A stretch of DNA of 64,000 nt from an uncultured Eubacteriales bacterium (GTDB lineage Bacteria > Bacillota > Clostridia > Christensenellales > Aristaeellaceae). The notes beneath the pieces were generated by a model, which did not search any database, was not told the origin of the DNA, and saw nothing but the letters and a program-made list of their open reading frames with translations. Within the stretch, counting starts at the first letter, position 1. Every line of letters starts with the position of its first letter. The stretch covers positions 34,059 through 98,058 of the forward strand of contig CACYTF010000004.1 of NCBI GenBank assembly GCA_902777335.1, read 5' to 3'. This document shows, piece by piece, positions 52,762 to 63,178 of the stretch. The position numbers were made by a program, and so were the translations under genes.

Positions 52762-53517
52762 TCAAAGGCCGATCCGGCCAAGCTCGTCGTCCGGGGCGTC
52801 CATGCGGAAGTCCCAGGTGAGCTTGGTCAGCGTGCAGTAGCCCTGTTCGGCCCGTATCACGTCGTAGTCCTCGCCCGCGAAGGGGCGGGCGATGCCCTGG
52901 TAGCGCCAGCCGCCGCTTCCGTCGGGAATGTAATTCGGCTCGTCCAGGAACACCGGGGCCAGCCGCACCGGCACCAGGCCCTTCAGCCGCTCGTAGGGCA
53001 GCGGCGGCACGTTCAGGCTGTACAGCGCCCCCAGCGGCAGCGGATGCTCCGGCATCCACTCCGCCACGCGCAGGGCCACCCGCGCAGCGGGGCCGAAGTC
53101 CTCCGCGGCGGCGGAATGCGGGTCCACGATCAGCGACGCCGCCAGCGCGGGCGCGCCGCACATCGAGGCCTCCATCGCCGCGGCCACCGTGCCCGAGTAG
53201 ATGGCCGCGCCGCCCATGTTCATGCCCCGGTTGATGCCGGAGACCACCAGGTCCACGCCCGCGTCCCGGGTCAGAAACAGCCCCAGCGACGCGCAGTCCG
53301 CGGGCGTGCCGTCCACGGCCCACGCCCGCGTCGCGCCGGGCACGTCCACCGCCCGGGCGTGAAGCGCGCCTCCGATGGTCACGCTGTGGCTGGCCGCGGA
53401 GCGCTCCCGGTCCGGCGCGCACACGTACACCCCGTGCCCCGCCGCCGAGAACGCCTCCGCCAGCGCCCGAATCCCCGGCGCAAACACGCCGTCATCATTG
53501 GTCAACAATATGCGCAT
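52762..53517 (-). CDS. surE: 5'/3'-nucleotidase SurE
   Basis: About 251 residues. Metal-dependent phosphatase acting on nucleoside monophosphates and, in some species, short polyphosphate. The N-terminal MRILLTNDDG holds the metal-binding DD pair; SAASHSVTI, VDGTPADCASLG and VVSGINRGMNMGGAAIYSGTVAAAMEA are the other conserved blocks. Start 53517 has GAGGAG upstream; a longer start in the LysR overlap region is less likely. It is 4 bases after LysR and 21 before the CYTH gene, in one probable operon. Confidence 0.95.
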   Translation of the reverse strand: MRILLTNDDGVFAPGIRALAEAFSAAGHGVYVCAPDRERSAASHSVTIGGALHARAVDVPGATRAWAVDGTPADCASLGLFLTRDAGVDLVVSGINRGMNMGGAAIYSGTVAAAMEASMCGAPALAASLIVDPHSAAAEDFGPAARVALRVAEWMPEHPLPLGALYSLNVPPLPYERLKGLVPVRLAPVFLDEPNYIPDGSGGWRYQGIARPFAGEDYDVIRAEQGYCTLTKLTWDFRMDAPDDELGRIGL

Positions 53518-53521
53518 ATTT

Positions 53522-54433
53522 TTATTTCTCCTCATTCTTGTAGAACCGCACCGACTCGTTATAGATCTTCACGATGTCCTGCAATATGTCCGCGTGGCTG
53601 AAGCTCTTGTGGTACAGTATATTCATCTCGCGGATCATGCTCAGGTTCTCGATGGGCAGCACGGTCATCTTGCCCTTCTTCAGTTCGTCCATGCAGGCGC
53701 TGCGGGGCAGTATCGACACGCCGTAGTTGCGGCGGATCAGGTCCTTGATGGTGGCGATGTTGTCCACCTCCAGCGTGACGTTGAACTCGTCGATGGAGAT
53801 GTTCCGGCTCTCCAGGTGGGCGGCGAACAGGTTGCGCGTGCCGGAGCTGGGCAGGCGCAGGATCAGCCGCTCCCGCTTCAGTTCGTCCAGCGTGACGATG
53901 CTCTTGCGGGCCAGCGGGTGCTCGTTGGACACGGCGCAGACCAGAAAGTCGGTGTCCAGCATGATGGAGTTGATGGACGGGTCCTGCACCGCGCCCTCGA
54001 CGATGGCGATATCGATCTTATAATTCTTCAGCATGGCATAAAGATTATTGATCGTATCGGTCTGGATCGTGATGCTCACGTTCTCGTTCATCTCGGCGTA
54101 CTTGGCCAGCACCTCGGTGACCACGTTGCTCTCGGACGTGTGGGTGACGCCCACGCGCATCCGGTCGATGCGGCGCTGCTGGTCGCGCAGGGCCTGCTGC
54201 AGGTTCTCGTACAGCGACAGCACCCGCTCGGCGTACTCGATCACCAGCTTGCCGTCGGGCGTGGGGCGGATCTTGCCGCCGCTGCGCACGAACAGGCTGA
54301 TGCCCAGCTCCTTCTCGATCTGCTTGATGTGCTGGCTGACCGCGGGCTGGGTCAGGGAGAGCTGCTCTGCCGCCCGCGTGTAGTTGCCGGTCTCATGCAC
54401 CTTGAGAAGGGTCAATAGCTTGACGTCTATCAT
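53522..54433 (-). CDS. LysR-family transcriptional regulator
   Basis: About 303 residues. N-terminal winged helix-turn-helix (1-60: LLTLLKVHETGNYTRAAEQL, LTQPAVSQHIKQIEKELG) and a C-terminal periplasmic-binding-protein-like co-inducer domain (about 90-290). The sequence is closest in style to CysB/CbbR-type activators, but the ligand is unknown. ATG 54433 has GGGAGG 5 bases upstream. It leads surE and CYTH on the same strand, unlike the classic divergent LysR layout, so it may control itself and these two. A 17-base palindrome overlapping its promoter (54466-54482) is a likely autoregulatory site. Confidence 0.9.
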   Translation of the reverse strand: MIDVKLLTLLKVHETGNYTRAAEQLSLTQPAVSQHIKQIEKELGISLFVRSGGKIRPTPDGKLVIEYAERVLSLYENLQQALRDQQRRIDRMRVGVTHTSESNVVTEVLAKYAEMNENVSITIQTDTINNLYAMLKNYKIDIAIVEGAVQDPSINSIMLDTDFLVCAVSNEHPLARKSIVTLDELKRERLILRLPSSGTRNLFAAHLESRNISIDEFNVTLEVDNIATIKDLIRRNYGVSILPRSACMDELKKGKMTVLPIENLSMIREMNILYHKSFSHADILQDIVKIYNESVRFYKNEEK

Positions 54434-54465
54434 AGCGGCCTCCCATAATTCATGTTTATTTGACA

Positions 54466-54494
54466 ATGTTATGAAATAACATATCATTATCCAA
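54466..54494 (-). promoter_or_regulatory. LysR promoter with overlapping palindromic operator
   Basis: Minus strand TTGGAT (54489-54494), a 17-base spacer and TAACAT (54466-54471). ATGTTAT-GAA-ATAACAT (54466-54482) is a perfect dyad with the T-N11-A form of LysR boxes and covers the -10 region, which fits autorepression. Confidence 0.65.
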
Positions 54495-54536
54495 CTACAG
54501 TGTACCATATCCCGCGGCGAAACGCAAGGGCCCACA

Positions 54537-54572
54537 TAAAAAAAGACGCCGCCCGAAGGGGCGGCGCCTCGC
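54537..54572 (-). terminator. Terminator of fba
   Basis: Stem GCGCCGCCC/GGGCGGCGT with loop CTTC and, on the minus strand, a run of seven T. Confidence 0.92.
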
Positions 54573-54592
54573 GTCGTAAAGTTGAGTTCCGA

Positions 54593-55548
54593 TTATGCCT
54601 TGCCGTCGCAGCCCAGCACGTCGACCAGCTTGTGCTCGACCATCTCCTTGATGGCGATGCGGGCGGGCTTCAGATACTGGCGGGGATCGAAGTGATCCGG
54701 ATGCTCGGTGAAGTGCTGGCGGATGCAGGCCGTCATGGCCAGGCGCAGGTCGGAGTCGATGTTGATCTTGCAGACCGCGCCGCGGGCCGCCTGACGCAGC
54801 TGCTCCTCGGGGATGCCGACGGCGTCGGGCATCTTGCCGCCGCACTCGTTGATGATCTTCACGAACTCCTGCGGCACGGAGGAAGAGCCGTGCAGCACGA
54901 TCGGGAAGCCGGGCAGGCGCTTGGAGACCTCGTCCAGGATGTCGACTTCTCGTTGCGGGTGCACTGCTCGGCCTTGAACTTGTAGGCGCCGTGGCTGGTG
55001 CCGATGGCGATGGCCAGGGAGTCGCAGCCGGTCTCCTCGACGAAGTGCTGCACGTCCTCGGGACGGGTGTAGGAGGAATCCTCGGCGGACACGTTGACCT
55101 CGTCCTCAACGCCGGCCAGGGTGCCCAGCTCGGCCTCGACGACCACGCCGTGGTCGTGGGCGTACTCGACGACCTGCTTGGTGATCTTGATGTTCTCCTC
55201 GATGGGCAGGCCGCTCTTGTCGATCATGACGGAGGTGAAGCCGCCGTCGATGCAGCTCTTGCACAGCTCGAAGGAATCGCCGTGGTCCAGGTGGACGACG
55301 ATGGGCAGGTCAAAGCCCGCGGTCTGCTCGGCGTCCTGAATGGCGGCCTCGATCAGCTTCATCAGGTACACGTGCTTGGCGTAGGCGCGGGCGCCCTTGG
55401 AAACCTGCAGGATCAGCGGAGCGCGCTTTTCGATGGCGGCTTCGGTGATGCCCTGGATGATCTCCATGTTGTTGACATTGAAAGCGCCGATGGCGTAGCC
55501 GCCGTCGTAAGCCTTCCTGAACATTTCTTTGGAAGTAACAAGGGCCAT
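54593..55548 (-). pseudogene. fba: Class II fructose-bisphosphate aldolase with one-base frameshift
   Basis: Zinc-dependent aldolase of glycolysis and gluconeogenesis. The first 205 residues are intact: MALVTSKEMFRKAYDGGYAI, metal ligands in VVHLDHGDSFE, VVVEAELG and AIGTSHGAYKFK. Near 54947 the frame is lost after the residues CTRNE; adding one G (GAG-GAA-GTC) restores VDILDEVSKRLPGFPIVLHG, SSSVPQE and NIDSDLRLAMT to the natural stop. Everything else, including AAAGGAG site, promoter and terminator, is healthy. So this is either a very recent mutation or a sequencing/assembly error; for an essential glycolytic gene the latter is quite possible. Confidence 0.88.
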
Positions 55549-55580
55549 ACGAAACACTCCTTTTCAATTAGGCTGATGTA

Positions 55581-55609
55581 ATTATACCAGTACCCGCCCA
55601 TAAAATCAA
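55581..55609 (-). promoter_or_regulatory. Promoter of fba
   Basis: Minus strand TTGATT (55604-55609), a 17-base spacer and TATAAT (55581-55586). Confidence 0.8.
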
Positions 55610-55651
55610 GCGGAACTTTATCGGGGGAACAATTCCGGTTACGCGGCCGGC

Positions 55652-58156
55652 TCACGCCTCGCCGGACAGCGGGTCGTGGGCGCTCAGCGCGGCGCGGATG
55701 ATCCTGGCCGTGCTCGCGTCCAGGGCCTGGCGGGGCAGGAACTGCCCGTTCTCGCCCCGCAGGGCCTCCAATATCTCCCGGCGGTCGCTGGGCGCGCCGG
55801 GCATCACCAGGTCGTTGCCGGCGCGGATGCACTTCGCGGCGGAGGAGCCGTGGCCGCCGTTGGTGGTGGTCCAGTCGGTCATGATGAAGCCGTCGAAGCC
55901 CCACTCCTGCCGGGCCACGGTGGTGCACAGGTCCCGGCTGTTGGCGGCGTGTACGCCGTTGACGCGGTTGTACGAGGTCATGATCGAGGCCGGGCGGGCG
56001 GTTTTGACCGCGATCTCAAAGCCCTTCAGGTAGATTTCGCGCAGGGCGCGCTCGGAGATCACCGCGGTCACGTGGAAGCGGTTGTCCTCCTGGTTGTTGC
56101 AGGCGTAGTGCTTGATGCAAACGCCCACGCCCGGCGCGCGCTGCACGCCGCGGGTGATGGCCGCCGCCATCATCCCCGAGATCAGCGGGTCCTCGGAGTA
56201 GTACTCAAAGTTCCGGCCGCACAGGGGGTTGCGGTGGATGTTCATGCCCGGGGCCAGCCAGATGGCCACGCCGAAGGCGCGCATCTCGCCGGCGATCATC
56301 GCGCCGACCTCCTCCAGCAGCGCCGGGTCGAAGCTCTGGGCCAGCAGCGTGCCCACCGGTATCGCCGTGGCGAACTGGTAGCGGCTCTCGGCGCCCGCGT
56401 GCAGCGCCAGCTTGCCGAAGAACCGGTTCTCCAAGACCTCGAAGCGGCTCAGCGCGTAGATGCGGCCGCTGTCCGGCTCGATCTCGTAGCGCTGCTGCAG
56501 CCGCAGGCCCGCGGGGCCGTCGGCCAGCACCATGCCGGGCACGCCGCGGTCGGGGAACGCGGCGGTCTCGCCGGCCGCGCCGGGCACCGAGCGGGCCGCG
56601 CCGCCGATCTCGTCGTTGGACCTGTCCCGGCTCGCGCCCACCACCAGCCGCGCCTTTTCCTCGTCGGTCATCTGCCGGGCGATCTGCATGGCGCGGTCCT
56701 CCGGTTCGCCCGCGGGCGCGGCGGGGCTCGCGTTCGCCCGGGCCAGCGCCTCAGCGGCCGCGTCGATGGCGATCACGGGCAGGTCCGCGGCCTGAGCTTT
56801 TAGCGCCGACCGGGCCGCGCCGTCCGGCTTCAGCTCCCGCAGGGCGTCCAGCAGCTCGCACACGTTGCCAAGCTGCCGCACCGGTGTGGTCTTCTCCAGG
56901 CGCAGCCGGTATTCGGGCCGGGCGTCCCGGGCGTCGAAGCCCGGCAGGAGGATGTAGTCTCCCGCCTGCATAAACCAGGCCGCGTGTCCGGCGCGCCAGG
57001 AGGCCAGGGCCTCCAGGTCAAAGCGCAGGCTCAGCGTCTCGGCCGCGCCGGGTTCCAGCGTTTGCGTCTTGCCGAAGGCCACCAGGCGCTTGAGCTCCAT
57101 CGGCTGGGCCGCGTCGGGGCAGGAGGCGTACAGCTGCACCACCTGCCGCCCCGGCGTCGCGCCGGTGTTGACCACCTCCACGTCGGCGCAGACCCGCGCG
57201 CCCTCGACGCGCACGCCCTTCAGCGCCCGGGTGAAGGTGGTGTAGGACAGGCCGTAGCCGAAGGGGTAGCGGGGCTTGACGGAAAAGGTGTCGAAGTAGC
57301 GGTAGCCCACGAATATGCCATCCTCGTAGTATTCCTCGATGGTGTTGCCGTTGCGGTGCGAGAAGCCGGCGCTGGAGGGATAGTCCTCGTAGCGGCGGGC
57401 CCAGGTGTCCGTCAGGCGGCCGCTGAAGTTGACCTTGCCGCTCAAAAGGTCGGCCACGGCGCTGCCGCCCTCCGCCCCCGCCTGGGACATCAGCACCAGC
57501 GCGGCAATGGGCAGCTCGTCCATGAAGCCCAGGTCGATGATCCCGCCGGTGTTCAGCAGCACCACCACCGGGCGGCCCAGGGCGCACAGCCCGGCCAGCT
57601 CCAGGCGCTCGGCCTCGGAAAGGTAGTAGTCGCCCGGCGCGTCCCGCCGGTCCAGGCCCTCGCCGGAATTCCGGGACAGCACGTAGACGATGGCGTCCGC
57701 CGCCGCGCAGGCCGCCCGGGGCAGGGGCATCGCCTCCGGCAGCTGGGGCGACAGGCGCGCGTGGGCCAGGTACATCTTCATGAAATCCCGCTCCGGCCCG
57801 GCCTCGGCGTAGATCGCCGCCTCCCAGGCCTGACGGGCGCGGGCGTAGGCGGCGTCGAATTCGTCCAGCCAGGCGGCGTTGACGATGTCGAAGCCGGCGG
57901 CCTTAAGGCCCGCCTCCACGGATACGGTGTCGCGGCTGTTCACGTCGCCGCTGCCGGTGCCGCCCTTGATCGTGTGGCGCGCGCCGATGCCGAACAGCGC
58001 CAGCCGCGCGCCGGGCTTCAGCGGCAGCGTGCCGTCGTTTTCCAGCAGCACCATGCCCTGGGCGGCGGCCCTGCGCGACACCTCGCGCCCGAAGGCCTCC
58101 CGCGGGCTCACCTGCAAATCGGTCTGTCCGGGATAGAATGTGCGATTGCTGTTCAT
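55652..58156 (-). CDS. GH3 beta-glucosidase-type enzyme, permuted domain order
   Basis: About 834 residues. Retaining beta-glycosidase. The usual second (alpha/beta sandwich) domain comes first (about 25-280, SRRAAAQGMVLLENDGTLPL), with GRLTDTWARRYEDYPS and PRYPFGYGLSYTTF; then an Fn3-like domain (about 310-400); the (beta/alpha)8 catalytic barrel follows (about 480-834), with the nucleophile motif GFIMTDWTTTNGGHG and substrate-binding VCIKHYACNNQEDNR. This order is the reverse of most GH3 enzymes and is known from some rumen/gut Clostridia. No signal peptide is seen, so it is intracellular. ATG 58156 has AAAGGA upstream. It follows the PfkB gene by 31 bases. Confidence 0.92.
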   Translation of the reverse strand: MNSNRTFYPGQTDLQVSPREAFGREVSRRAAAQGMVLLENDGTLPLKPGARLALFGIGARHTIKGGTGSGDVNSRDTVSVEAGLKAAGFDIVNAAWLDEFDAAYARARQAWEAAIYAEAGPERDFMKMYLAHARLSPQLPEAMPLPRAACAAADAIVYVLSRNSGEGLDRRDAPGDYYLSEAERLELAGLCALGRPVVVLLNTGGIIDLGFMDELPIAALVLMSQAGAEGGSAVADLLSGKVNFSGRLTDTWARRYEDYPSSAGFSHRNGNTIEEYYEDGIFVGYRYFDTFSVKPRYPFGYGLSYTTFTRALKGVRVEGARVCADVEVVNTGATPGRQVVQLYASCPDAAQPMELKRLVAFGKTQTLEPGAAETLSLRFDLEALASWRAGHAAWFMQAGDYILLPGFDARDARPEYRLRLEKTTPVRQLGNVCELLDALRELKPDGAARSALKAQAADLPVIAIDAAAEALARANASPAAPAGEPEDRAMQIARQMTDEEKARLVVGASRDRSNDEIGGAARSVPGAAGETAAFPDRGVPGMVLADGPAGLRLQQRYEIEPDSGRIYALSRFEVLENRFFGKLALHAGAESRYQFATAIPVGTLLAQSFDPALLEEVGAMIAGEMRAFGVAIWLAPGMNIHRNPLCGRNFEYYSEDPLISGMMAAAITRGVQRAPGVGVCIKHYACNNQEDNRFHVTAVISERALREIYLKGFEIAVKTARPASIMTSYNRVNGVHAANSRDLCTTVARQEWGFDGFIMTDWTTTNGGHGSSAAKCIRAGNDLVMPGAPSDRREILEALRGENGQFLPRQALDASTARIIRAALSAHDPLSGEA

Positions 58157-58187
58157 CGGATCGCCGTCCTTTCGATGGTCGTATCGT

Positions 58188-59150
58188 TCAGCTTGCGCGC
58201 AGATGCCCGAACCGCGCGTCCACGTCCGCCCGCGTCCAGCCGCCGCCGGTGGCGCCCACAGATTCGACGCACAGCGACGCCGCGGCGTTGGCGTAGCGGC
58301 CGCAGTCGGCGAAGGGCCGGCCCTCAATAAGCGCCGCGATGAACGCCCCCGCGAAGGTGTCGCCCGCGCCGGTGGTGTCCACGCAGCGCGCGACGGGGTG
58401 CGCCGGGATGCGCACGCGCTCTCGGGCGGACTTCAGCAGGCAGCCCTCCCCGCCCAGCTTCAGCGCCACGTGCCCAACGCCGCAGGCCAGCAGCGCGTCG
58501 GCGCAGGCGTCCGGGTCGCGCTCGCCGGTGAGCAGGGCGGCCTCGTCCAGGTTCGGAAAGAAGTAGTCCAGCCGGGAGAGCGCCGCCCCCGCCTCCTTCA
58601 GTGTCTCGCCGTGCTTGCGCCGGGTGGCGTCCGCGCACAGCGTCATGCCCCGCGCCTTCAGCGCGTCGAACAGCGCCGCCGCGTCCTGTAGCGTCAGCGC
58701 CGGGGACACGAACAGGCTGGCCAGGCAGGCCACGCGGGCGCGCGCCAGGGCGGGCAGCTCCAGCGCCGGTTCTATGTGCTTTAGGCCCAGCCGCCGCAGG
58801 CTGCCGTTGCGGTTGGTAATAAAGCGGCGCTCGCCGTCCTCCCCCACCAGCACCACGTTGACGCCGGTGTCCATGTCCGGATCCCGAGCGACGCCCTCGA
58901 CGTACACCCCGGCCTCCTCCAGGCGCCTCATCAGGTAGTCCCCCGCCGCGTCCCGGCCCACCACGCTGACCAGCGCCGGCGCGCGGCCCAGCCGGGCCAG
59001 CACCACGGCCTCGTTCAGCGCGTCGCCGCCCGGCTGCAGGGCGATGCGCTCCAGCGACGTGGATGGCGCGTCGAACACCGCCGCGCTCACCGGGGCGAGG
59101 GGCACGTCCACAATGCCCGCGCCGATCAGCAACACCTCCGGGCCGTCCAT
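58188..59150 (-). CDS. PfkB-family carbohydrate kinase
   Basis: About 320 residues of the ribokinase/PfkB fold. The N-terminal substrate motif is LQPGGDALNEAVVLARLG (GG-DA-N), the lid region IGAGIVDVPLAP is at the start, and the C-terminal ATP/anion-hole motif is DTTGAGDTFAGAF with the catalytic Asp. It phosphorylates a sugar or nucleoside; fructokinase-like and ribokinase-like activities are both possible. GGGGAGG lies 7 bases before ATG 59150. It leads the GH3 gene, so the two may handle the same glycoside. A REP pair lies just upstream of its promoter. Confidence 0.9.
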   Translation of the reverse strand: MDGPEVLLIGAGIVDVPLAPVSAAVFDAPSTSLERIALQPGGDALNEAVVLARLGRAPALVSVVGRDAAGDYLMRRLEEAGVYVEGVARDPDMDTGVNVVLVGEDGERRFITNRNGSLRRLGLKHIEPALELPALARARVACLASLFVSPALTLQDAAALFDALKARGMTLCADATRRKHGETLKEAGAALSRLDYFFPNLDEAALLTGERDPDACADALLACGVGHVALKLGGEGCLLKSARERVRIPAHPVARCVDTTGAGDTFAGAFIAALIEGRPFADCGRYANAAASLCVESVGATGGGWTRADVDARFGHLRAS

Positions 59151-59205
59151 GGCAACGCCTCCCCTGTTCTCCCCGCGGATAACACGTTTGTAACCCTCAC
59201 ACAAT

Positions 59206-59234
59206 AACATAGTACAATCCACCGTGAAAGTCAA
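59206..59234 (-). promoter_or_regulatory. Promoter of the pfkB-GH3 operon
   Basis: Minus strand TTGACT (59229-59234), a 17-base spacer and TATGTT (59206-59211). Confidence 0.65.
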
Positions 59235-59260
59235 TAGCCTTCCGCGGTTTACATTGGGTA

Positions 59261-59300
59261 GTTTACATGGGGACGGTTCTTGTGTATCTGTCCCCAGTGT
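59261..59300. repeat. REP palindrome
   Basis: TTTACATGGGGACGG...CTGTCCCCAGTGT with loop TTCTTGTGTAT, as at the 28.1 kb transposase. Preceded by a partial TTTACATTGGGTAG also seen near 28091. Confidence 0.85.
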
Positions 59301-59308
59301 TTTTTTTT

Positions 59309-59353
59309 GGTTTACATGGGGACAGATACAGTAGAACCGTCCCCATGTAAACC
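59309..59353. repeat. REP palindrome, inverted partner
   Basis: Perfect 15-bp arms GGTTTACATGGGGAC/GTCCCCATGTAAACC. Opposite in orientation to the copy at 59261, making a BIME in the prfC/pfkB divergent gap. Confidence 0.88.
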
Positions 59354-59398
59354 TGCGATGCCGCCAAAACAATTAACCCAATCGACAGCCCCGCGTGA

Positions 59399-59428
59399 TT
59401 GACACGCGCTTTCGGGAAATAATACAAT
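59399..59428 (+). promoter_or_regulatory. Promoter of prfC
   Basis: Consensus TTGACA (59399-59404), an 18-base spacer and TACAAT (59423-59428), about 100 bases upstream of the start. Confidence 0.75.
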
Positions 59429-59528
59429 ATAGGTTGTGATTTTTACGCGGAGGGGAATTGTCATGCGCGGTCCGATTTGATGCCCAGCCCGGGAACACGG
59501 CATTGATACAGTATCAGGAGGAATAGCT

Positions 59529-61145
59529 ATGAATCATCCCGAGCTTCAGGCCGAGGTGGCGCGCAGGCGCACCTTCGCCATCATTTCCCACCCCGACGCC
59601 GGCAAGACCACGCTGACGGAAAAGCTGCTGCTCTACGGCGGGGCGATCCGCCTGGCGGGCAGCGTGAAGGCCCGCAAGACCGCCCGACACGCCACCAGCG
59701 ACTGGATGGAGATCGAAAAGCAGCGCGGCATTTCGGTGACGAGCTCCGCCATGCAGTTCGATTACAACGGCTACCGCATCAACATACTGGACACCCCCGG
59801 CCACCAGGACTTCTCCGAGGACACCTACCGCACGCTGGTGGCGGCGGACAGCGCCGTGATGCTCATCGACAACGCCAAGGGCGTCGAGGAGCAGACCGTC
59901 AAGCTGTTCAAGGTGTGCCGGCTGCGCAGCATACCGATATTCACGTTCATCAACAAGATGGACCGCACGGGCCGCGACCCCTTCGAGCTGATGGAGGACA
60001 TCGAATCGGTGCTGGGCATACGCTCCTGCCCGGTGAACTGGCCCATCGGCATCCACGGCGACTTCAAGGGCCTGTACCACCGCGACACCCGGCTGATCGA
60101 GCTGTACAGCGGCGGCGACCACGGCCAGGATCAGGTGCAGGTGGAGACCATCTCCATCGACGACCCCGCCTGCCCGTCAAAGATCGGCCAGAGCTACTAC
60201 GACAAGCTGATCGAGGACATCGAGCTTCTGGACGTGGCCGGCGACGAATTCGACCTGGAGAAGATACTCTCCGGCCAGCTGACGCCGATGTTCTTCGGCT
60301 CGGCCACCAACAACTTCGGCGTGGAGCCGTTCCTGAACCGGTTTCTGACCTACACCAAGTCCCCCACCCCCCGCGTGGCGGAGGAGGTCGGGGCCATCGA
60401 CCCCGCGGACGACAGGTTCACCGGCTTCATCTTCAAGATCCAGGCCAACATGAACCCGGCCCATCGCGACCGGCTGGCCTTCATGCGGGTGTGCAGCGGC
60501 GTGTTTGAAAAGGGCATGACCGTGTGGCACTCCTCCACCAACAGCCGCATCAAGCTGGCCCAGCCCCAGACCTTCATGGCCCAGGAGCACGAGACGGTGG
60601 AGACCGCCTATCCCGGCGACATCATCGGCCTGTTCGACCCCGGCATCTTCCGCCTGGGCGACACCATATGCACCGGCGCGCCCGTGCGCTATTCGGGCAT
60701 ACCGCTGTTCGCGCCGGAGTTCTTCAGCCGCGTGAGCCCCGAGGACTCCATGAAGCGCAAGCAGTTTTTGAAGGGCGTGAACCAGCTCTCCCAGGAGGGC
60801 GCGATCCAGACCTTCAAGCGGCCCAACATCGGCCGCGAGGAGATGATCGCCGGCGTCGTGGGCGTGTTGCAGATGGACGTGCTGGAGTACCGCCTGAAGA
60901 GCGAGTACGGCGTGAACATCACCCGCGAGACGCTGCCCTTCCGCTTCGTCCGCTGGGTGGTGGAAACCCCCAAGCCCCTGGACCGGCTGCGGCTGACCAG
61001 CACCACCGCCATCGCCGAGGACCGGGTCGGCCGCCCGGTGCTGATGTTTGAAAACGAATGGTCCATCCGCCTGGCCTGCGAGAACAACGAGGGCCTGGTC
61101 CTCGCCGAGACCGCCGACCGGATGAATGCGGATGAGATGGAATAA
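59529..61145 (+). CDS. prfC: Peptide chain release factor 3
   Basis: About 538 residues. GTPase that recycles RF1/RF2 from the ribosome after termination. G1 is SHPDAGKTTLTEKLL, the switch region RGISVTSSAMQF, G3 DTPGHQDFSEDTYR, G4 NKMDR, and SATNNFGVEPFLN is the RF3-specific block; domains II and III follow. Length is normal (about 530). AGGAGG lies 8 bases before the ATG. Its stop codon TAA runs directly into a GAGGAAT heptamer tract. Though codirectional with typA, a 176-base repeat-filled gap separates them. Confidence 0.96.
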   Translation: MNHPELQAEVARRRTFAIISHPDAGKTTLTEKLLLYGGAIRLAGSVKARKTARHATSDWMEIEKQRGISVTSSAMQFDYNGYRINILDTPGHQDFSEDTYRTLVAADSAVMLIDNAKGVEEQTVKLFKVCRLRSIPIFTFINKMDRTGRDPFELMEDIESVLGIRSCPVNWPIGIHGDFKGLYHRDTRLIELYSGGDHGQDQVQVETISIDDPACPSKIGQSYYDKLIEDIELLDVAGDEFDLEKILSGQLTPMFFGSATNNFGVEPFLNRFLTYTKSPTPRVAEEVGAIDPADDRFTGFIFKIQANMNPAHRDRLAFMRVCSGVFEKGMTVWHSSTNSRIKLAQPQTFMAQEHETVETAYPGDIIGLFDPGIFRLGDTICTGAPVRYSGIPLFAPEFFSRVSPEDSMKRKQFLKGVNQLSQEGAIQTFKRPNIGREEMIAGVVGVLQMDVLEYRLKSEYGVNITRETLPFRFVRWVVETPKPLDRLRLTSTTAIAEDRVGRPVLMFENEWSIRLACENNEGLVLAETADRMNADEME

Positions 61146-61290
61146 TGAGGAATGAGGAATTAGGAATGAGGAATTGCGGAGGAAATCCTGACGGATTTCA
61201 TTGATTTGGTGCTCGATGTTTCAATCAAACAAATTCCGCAAGGAATTTGAACCTTCATTCCTCATTCCTCATTCCTAATTCCTAATTGGA
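61146..61290. repeat. Inverted heptamer element between prfC and typA
   Basis: (TGAGGAA)n from the prfC stop, hairpin GAAATCCTGACGGATTTC (61182-61199, same as 3569-3586), then ATTCCTC/ATTCCTA heptamers in inverted orientation, so the whole element can fold on itself. Confidence 0.85.
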
Positions 61291-61321
61291 GAACGCTTTT
61301 CCCTGAAAAGAGGTAAATACA

Positions 61322-63154
<1,833 letters not shown>

Positions 63155-63178
63155 CCCACGGCCAGGGAGGATGTGCGC

